NCBI RefSeq assembly: GCF_023065955.2 | Contig: NC_079873.1 | Span: 99,796,128-99,860,127 of the forward strand | Origin: Ursus arctos | Taxonomy: Eukaryota; Chordata; Mammalia; Carnivora; Ursidae | Reading direction: 5' to 3' | Length of the DNA: 64,000 nt | In this document: positions 58,691 through 64,000 of the stretch, one piece after another | How the letters are laid out: every line of letters begins with the position of its first letter | How positions within the stretch are numbered: the stretch's first letter is position 1 | The notes under the pieces: generated by a model | Told to the model about the DNA's origin: nothing | What the model saw: the letters and a program-made list of their open reading frames with translations, nothing else | Database searches by the model: none | Position numbers and translations under genes: made by a program

Positions 58691-60434
58691 GTAAGTACAA
58701 AACTGAATAGAACTGTTTTATTTTGAAGACAAAAGGCAGTTTGAATTGTTTTCCAGTGTAACTGGGACAGGGACGAGTGGGTTGGAGAGATTGCAGGAGG
58801 GGATCACAGACAAAACCTTGCAGGACACAAACTCAGGTACTAAAAATACTGGATTTAAGGGCAGCGATTCTTAAATGTAATTTTGAAACAAAAGTTGCAA
58901 ATCCTTAGTCTAAATAGTTGGGGTTAAACTTGAGGAAATTCGTTCTCTAGGGTGTGGTACGGGTCGAATGAAAGAAAATTTTAACAAAATTCGGTTGCAA
59001 ATGTTGAATGATGCTTCAGAGAGACAAACTGGAGTGTTTGTTAACACAAATAACCTTTCTTTTACTTCTGTGGAGGAGAAAAAAAAAGTCTTTCCTCACA
59101 AGACTTTCCAGAACACTCCTGCCAGAATCTGAATACTGGGCTTTAGTGGATCCTAGGTCCTACGCCTGGTGGGGGGCGGGGAGTGGGGGGTAGGAACTGC
59201 AAGGAGCTGCTGTTCTCTGTGGCAATTCTATGGCAAGCCTGCGCGTGCAGCCTCTAAGGAAGATCTCCGGGTCTTCTCTTCCTTGCTGCCTTCAGGAGGT
59301 GGGTAAATGGGGAATGGGGTGGAGCCACAAGAAAGCCAGAAAGGGAAATCGGGTAGTCTGTTTAAAGAAGCCACCTGGTACGGTGAACGTGGGCTAAAAA
59401 AGTGCTTGCTGACTACACGTGGGAGGAGGAGATAGGCTCTCCCTTTCCCGTGGTATATTCCAGCGAGTTTAATCAATCACATATTTCAGATACTCTCAGA
59501 TCACTGCATTTCCATGTTTATTAATTTATTTATTTCTATTTTTGCAAGGCTTGGTGGGCATGCCCCTTCACTCAATGGAGTAGTTGCAGATGAGCGTGGG
59601 TTACAGGAGCCGCGCCCCGACGACATGTGCATCCAGTGTCCGAGTTCCACGCCAAAAAGTGATGCGGAGACTTGGGGCCACCATCGCGTCCTGCTGAGAC
59701 CTCCCCTCAATGTGCTGACTGACCTGGCGGTAGAGCAGCTGGAGCGCCCCTCCGAGACCGAGACCGTAGGAGCCTGCATTCCTGTCGACAGTCCAAGTGC
59801 TCACAAACACCCCTATGCGCCACCACCTGCTGTTGCGGAAGAGTCCCTGGCAACAGCAGAAGTAAATAGCTCTGAGGGGTTGGCAGGCTGGAGGCTTAGG
59901 GGACAGGATTCTATTAATGTGTCCCAGGAATTCTCTGGCAGCCCTCCCGCACTGATGATAGGGGGGCCAAGGGTCAGCAGTGGGGGCACCGAGAGAGGTG
60001 GCAATAATGCAAGGCTATACATGGCTTTGCCACGAGGTCAGGGGTTCTTTCCATCCAGAGGTCCACAAGTAAGAGGCCCCCCACATATCCCCACCGTTAG
60101 ATCAGGGGTAATGATGGAGCTGCTTCCAGGAAATACAAGAATGGCCGGCAAGGAAAGGCTGGCTCATGTTTCTTTCCCACCCCGAGGCCCCCGGCACCCC
60201 GTGGAGAATTGGCCAAGGCCTCTCCCCTTGTCTTCCAGTACTCCCAGTTTACCGTCTCGCTCTCCTGTTCATTGCTTTATACCTCCTCGACCTCCAAGTT
60301 TCAGTCCATTTCTTGCTATGCCTATTGCTTTTGCTCCACCCCCGATATTTGGACCACCACTACCTTCTTACTTTGCCAATTTTCCTTCCTGGGGCATGCC
60401 TTCTCCTGCGCCCTCAAACAGAGAGAACAACTGA
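58671..60434 (+). CDS. PRR32: Proline-rich protein 32 (PRR32), two exons
   Basis: Coding exons 58671-58690 and 59549-60434 join to a 301-residue protein, close to the roughly 298 residues I recall for human PRR32. Exon 1 encodes only MACIEN plus two bases of the next codon. The splice gives V7 and continues LGGHAPS, which matches the family's start. The middle carries the conserved PPPAVAEESLATAEVNSS block (about residues 97-116). The last ~75 residues are proline-rich and strongly conserved, with IFGPPLPSYF, FPSWGMP and the terminal SNRENN. No signal peptide, membrane segment or enzyme motif is visible; the protein looks largely disordered, and its function is not established. A longer single-exon frame starts at an ATG at 59514, but that ATG lies in the intron upstream of the acceptor, and its first 12 residues do not fit the family. 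The gene is X-linked in other mammals. No stops or frameshifts, so it is probably functional. Confidence 0.93.
58691..59548 (+). other. PRR32: PRR32 intron
   Basis: 858 bp, GT-AG. The 3' end has a T-rich tract (TTTATTTCTATTTTTGCAAG) with AG at 59547-59548. The opposed frames near 59008-59476 inside it are unsupported. Confidence 0.9.
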
Positions 60435-60595
60435 TGACAAAAAAGGGAGGAGAATAAAGGGTTGGGGGAAGAGGTGAAAATTACTCATTTATGTTTTTAT
60501 ATTTGAAACCCCCTACCCTCTTAGCGCTTTGCTTAGCACTAATGTGCCTTACATGTTTGGAGATTCAATAAAGATTCTAAAGTTTAAGATATTGT
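60435..60595 (+). terminator. PRR32: PRR32 3' UTR and polyadenylation signal
   Basis: A short 3' UTR contains the canonical AATAAA at 60567-60572 (TTCAATAAAGATTC), about 135 bases after the stop. Cleavage is expected near 60585-60595, and a T-rich element follows at 60602. Confidence 0.82.
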
Positions 60596-60822
60596 GAATT
60601 ATTTTTTTAAAATGCCATCCTGGGAGCTTAAACCTTAGCTTTTGTTTTCTAACTTTAAAGAAATTAAAGCAGTAATGTGCTTGTACTTTCTAAGTAGCTT
60701 AGTTGAATCCCTAGCCTTGGCTTGCAGCTGTGTGACTGGGGGAGAGTCAATTGGGTTCTTGCTAGGCCAAATCTAGGGTGGGGACTTCCTACCTACCCAA
60801 GGCTATAGGAGTTGCTCAGAGC

Positions 60823-61005
60823 GGGGCACCTGGGTGGCTCAGTCGTTAAGCGTCTGCCTTGGGCTCAAGGCGTGAACCCAGAGTCCTGGGATCGAGCCCC
60901 ATGTCAGGCTCCTTTGCTGGGAGCCTGCTTCCTCCTCTCCCACTCCCCCTGCCTGTGTTGTCTCTCTCTCTGTCAAATAAATAAATAAAATCTTTAAAAA
61001 AAAAT
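60823..61005 (+). mobile_element. Young SINE with 14 bp TSD
   Basis: GGGGCACCTGGGTGGCTCAG head and AAATAAAATCTTT tail. GAGTTGCTCAGAGC at 60809-60822 and 61006-61019. It lies only 230 bp beyond the PRR32 polyadenylation site. Confidence 0.95.
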
Positions 61006-61189
61006 GAGTTGCTCAGAGCAGGATGGGAAAATTAAAATAAGGTTCATAATGTACACCAAAGTTTAGATTATAGAGAAAAATGCACGAAGAGTAAGAATAG
61101 GATGAGACCAGTGAGAGTACTAGCCAACAGTTAACAGCCAGTTAGAGGCAGAACCAGGCTGAAAGGTGAGGAAAGAAAAGGGGCTGGGG

Positions 61190-61350
61190 AGGGATGCCTG
61201 GGTGGCTCAGTTGGTTAAGCCTTGACTCTTGATTTGGAATCAGGTCGTGATCTCAGGGGTAAGATGGACCCCCAGAACCGTGCTGGGCATGGAACCTGCA
61301 TAAGATTCTCTCCCTCTGCACCCTCACTCTCTCCCTCTTATTAAAAAAGG
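61190..61350 (+). mobile_element. Carnivore SINE, older and shortened
   Basis: GGGATGCCTGGGTGGCTCAG head, AATCAGGTCGTGATCTCAGG, and a short TTATTAAAAAA tail. Confidence 0.88.
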
Positions 61351-61429
61351 GAGTGCAGGGGAGATAGGAGAGTTGTAGATCATTGCTTCAAACACGAACT
61401 AGTTTGCCCCTCAACAATACACTGTTACT

Positions 61430-61510
61430 AAGAACATGCTAATGATGTACTATACAGTGGCTAACTGAACATAATAAAAATAGTAATAATAAAATGCTAC
61501 TGAAAAAAAA
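61430..61510 (+). mobile_element. Old L1 3' end fragment
   Basis: CTAATGATGTACTATACAGT, then GGCTAACTGAACATAATAAA and an A-tail, is a diverged L1 terminus. Confidence 0.6.
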
Positions 61511-63908
61511 ACATGGTATATACAGAGCTGGCTTTATAAAAGTCTAGGACAAGGTGGAACAGGACTGGTCCCTTCACCTGTTGCCTGAACACAGGGCTAC
61601 TATCCACTCAGAACTTTTAAACACTAAAGAAAATATTTTACTCACATAGAATTATTTTCTCAGATACTGCTGTGTTTGTACTCTACAAAGTGATGCAATG
61701 CCCTGTTACAATGATGATTCTGAGAGATTATCACAATGCCTGTGTAGGAGCTTTTTCAAATTCAAGTGACAGATACAGGCACAGCACACAGTGGAAAGAT
61801 GGTCATTCTAACCACTGCACAACTCAATTCACTATATAGTAGAATGCCCTAAAACAAAGTGCCACGACATATGAACAACCACTAAATTAGAAATGTCTTT
61901 AGCGAATGATTCTTCAAATAAGCATTTTTCATGTCCAGAGCTGATGGTGTAGGTGATGTAAGCAGTTAAAGGCTGACAAAACCTGTAGATCCAAAAGACA
62001 CCTCGCCTATAAACAAAACCATGAATGTGTTTTAGCACCAATAACAGGTTTGTTGCTACTCTGACAAAGAGGACACATGGATCCATAAAGTTTCTTTTTC
62101 TCCATTTATTTAATAATAGATTGTTCTAAATTTACAGGTGGTAGTGCAGGGCTTAGAAGGAGCATCTGGATAGTGCTTGCTAAAATTCCCCTCACTCTGT
62201 GTATGGCCTAAGGCTGGCACAATTCCATCAATTTATTGTGGGCTGAGCAGAAGTATTCAGCAAATCATTTGACAGCTGCTCACTATGAGGTGGTTTAGTC
62301 CCAGCGTACCAAACACTTACTGAATTTTCAGCCTTAATGAACAGAGGAGTTGGGCAGGCTTATAGTCATCAAAAATATCTTTTGAGCCAGATGTTAAAAG
62401 ATATTTTGACAAGAAATCAAGTTGTTGTGTCAACAGTAGTGCTGAATCTCTGGAGAGTTGCCGAAAGGTGTGGTAAGTGACAGCAGGACAGGGTACATTT
62501 TCCTTCTCAAAGGAAGTAGAGTGATAAAGGCTCAGAAAGAATACTCACAAGTACAACAATCCATGACAAATTCTCTGTAACAAGAAAGTGCCACCAACAC
62601 ATCTGCTGGTTTTCAACCCTCTGTTCTCTTTCCTAACACCCTCTGTGTTTGTTATTTTCGTTGTCATTTCTAAACACTGAATACCTATAGTGAGCAATAA
62701 AAAATAGCTATTAGCAAATTGAGGCATTGAAGTTTTATTTATAACTCTGTGATACAGGATGAATATATTTAGTTTTTGTAGAGCTCTGGGCCTATATAAC
62801 AAATTTCAGTGAATGCAAGTATGGAATAAGCCTAGGAACCTGTTATTAAATGCAAGTAAAATGTAAATATTTTTGTTTATTCACACCATCTGTATGGAAA
62901 TAATGTATCACTTTGTTATCATAGGTGCTGGCATCCTCAATGACAGTAAAACATTCATTTTAAACTTATGATTTGCCTTAAAATTGCTATTTTTAAATTA
63001 TTCTAGTATAATATAAGCAAATATTAACCACAGCACAACATCCTATTCATTTTGGAAAGTGCTCATAATGCAATATATTCAACACTCTTGAACATATACA
63101 TTTTCCCTTTCTTTCTGTGGCTTAAATAGATCTTTACTGCAAAAGGGCTACATCAAAGTAGCCCTTTCTTCTGCTAGTAATGGGAATGGGTTAAGTATTT
63201 CCTATTTTAATTTATAATCATTGTCACAAGAAGATTCATGTCATACTGTTTATTATTTATAGTTTTCATTATATTCTTTGTCACAAGACTGTAGCTTCGG
63301 AATTTTAATGTCCTGTATATTCTCTAGAAGATGATCATAAACTGTACAACTTTGACCTTTTCCATGTCCCAAAGTATGATTCATTAGCCGTTTCTATTTT
63401 CCATTGTTTACAACTTCAGTAGCTCGATGGAAGAAGTACACAAGGAGCAAATCAAACTGCAGAATGCTGAAAAGGTTAAAGTTCAAAGTTATGAAATTTT
63501 TTAAGTTTATAGTCTTTCATAAGCCAGAATGACATAAAAGCACACCTCATTCTTCTGAGAATTATAACAAATACTAACCAGGACCAAATAACTTACTTTC
63601 ACTGGAGTATTCAGATTGAGATCATAGTGCTATCATTATCTACCATGGAATAAGTGGGTTTTTGTTTTGTTTTTGGTGGTTGCTACTGAATAATTAGGTT
63701 GCATATATACAATGGGGGAGAATGATATCCTTACATAACTATTACATTATACTATAACAATGGATTTGGATTATCAAGTGTCATTGAGGGATGTTGATTT
63801 TTATAGGCTTTCTCTATATAGAACTATGTAAAATGACTCTATTTCAAGATCAATGGGCCAAACCCAGAGATAAAAGAAATTTAGACAGATAAAAAACACT
63901 ATGTCATA
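61511..63908. other. Intergenic DNA downstream of PRR32
   Basis: About 2.4 kb with no recognised repeat or exon. Minus-strand frames at 61832-62086 and 62545-62802 give no known protein. A 10 bp perfect hairpin stem lies at 63142-63167. Confidence 0.45.
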
Positions 63909-64000
63909 GGGCACCTGACTGGCTCAGTCAGTAGCGTATGTGAATCTTATTCTTAGGATTGCTGAGTTTGAGCCCCATGCTGCATATAGAATTTGCTTTA
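63909..64000 (+). mobile_element. tRNA-Lys SINE, cut by the window edge
   Basis: AGGGCACCTGACTGGCTCAG head and TTGCTGAGTTTGAGCCCCAT. The tail lies beyond the window. Confidence 0.85.

Noticed and set aside
59514..59548. ATG at 59514 as PRR32 start
   Set aside because: It lies in the T-rich 3' end of the intron. The upstream exon 58671-58690 gives the conserved N-terminus with consensus splice sites.
59501..60022. Minus-strand frames overlapping PRR32
   Set aside because: Shadows of the GC-rich coding exon, with no independent support.
63142..63167. Perfect 10 bp stem, 6 nt loop hairpin (AAAGGGCTAC ... GTAGCCCTTT)
   Set aside because: About one such stem is expected by chance in 64 kb. No RNA gene context and no promoter elements.
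1201..63999. SINE heads as tRNA genes
   Set aside because: They keep A/B-box-like blocks but are followed by CT-rich bodies and A-tails, and lack a cloverleaf. They are SINEs.
1..64000. CRISPR arrays, operons, phage or plasmid genes
   Set aside because: No regularly spaced repeats, ribosome-binding sites or bacterial gene packing. The whole window is mammalian.

Overview
The window is mammalian intergenic DNA from a carnivoran. It holds many tRNA-derived carnivore SINEs of both the long CT-rich type and the shorter tRNA-Lys type, carnivore L1 elements, and old mammal-wide MIR, L2 and L1M relics. The youngest SINEs (for example 14445-14636) have the head and body I associate with bear/panda SINEC1 copies, so an arctoid, most likely a bear or panda, is my best guess. 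That guess is family recognition from memory, not a search. There are no prokaryotic genes, operons or CRISPR arrays. Most open frames are antisense or sense shadows of L1, SINE or simple repeats. | Layout: 1-10.5 kb holds a 5'-truncated L1 with target-site duplication (TSD), an L1 tail, SINEs and an old L1M. 10.87-11.65 kb is a processed COA1 retrocopy with one internal stop codon. 11.6-25.8 kb is mostly SINEs, MIR and L2 in unique AT-rich DNA. 25.85-36.7 kb is a deep nest: an old L1M is cut by a tRNA-Lys SINE, by an LTR-like unit, by another L1 tail and by a 6.2 kb full-length L1 with a perfect 17 bp TSD, and that young L1 carries a SINE in its 5' UTR. 37.5-39.85 kb is an ancient MaLR (MLT1-like) provirus keeping both LTRs. 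40-51.5 kb is rich in LTR remnants, including three copies of one LTR family and a SINE interrupted by both an LTR and an L1 tail. 51.5-58.4 kb is quiet. | The one real protein-coding gene is PRR32 (proline-rich protein 32), at 58671-60434 on the plus strand. It has a 20-nt coding first exon, an 858 bp intron with consensus splice sites, and a large second exon, giving about 301 residues, with a polyadenylation signal at 60567. PRR32 is X-linked in other mammals, so the window is probably from the X chromosome in a gene-poor interval. | Best leads: (1) two independently inserted L1 copies (about 2.0-4.2 kb and 28.7-35.0 kb) share two in-frame ORF2 stop codons at the same 117 nt spacing; (2) two tRNA-Lys SINEs were each hit by a short L1 tail at the same SINE position; (3) a perfect 47 bp tandem duplication at 53851-53944; (4) the tiny first exon of PRR32, which single-exon ORF calling misses. 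I did not find a convincing new multi-gene system.
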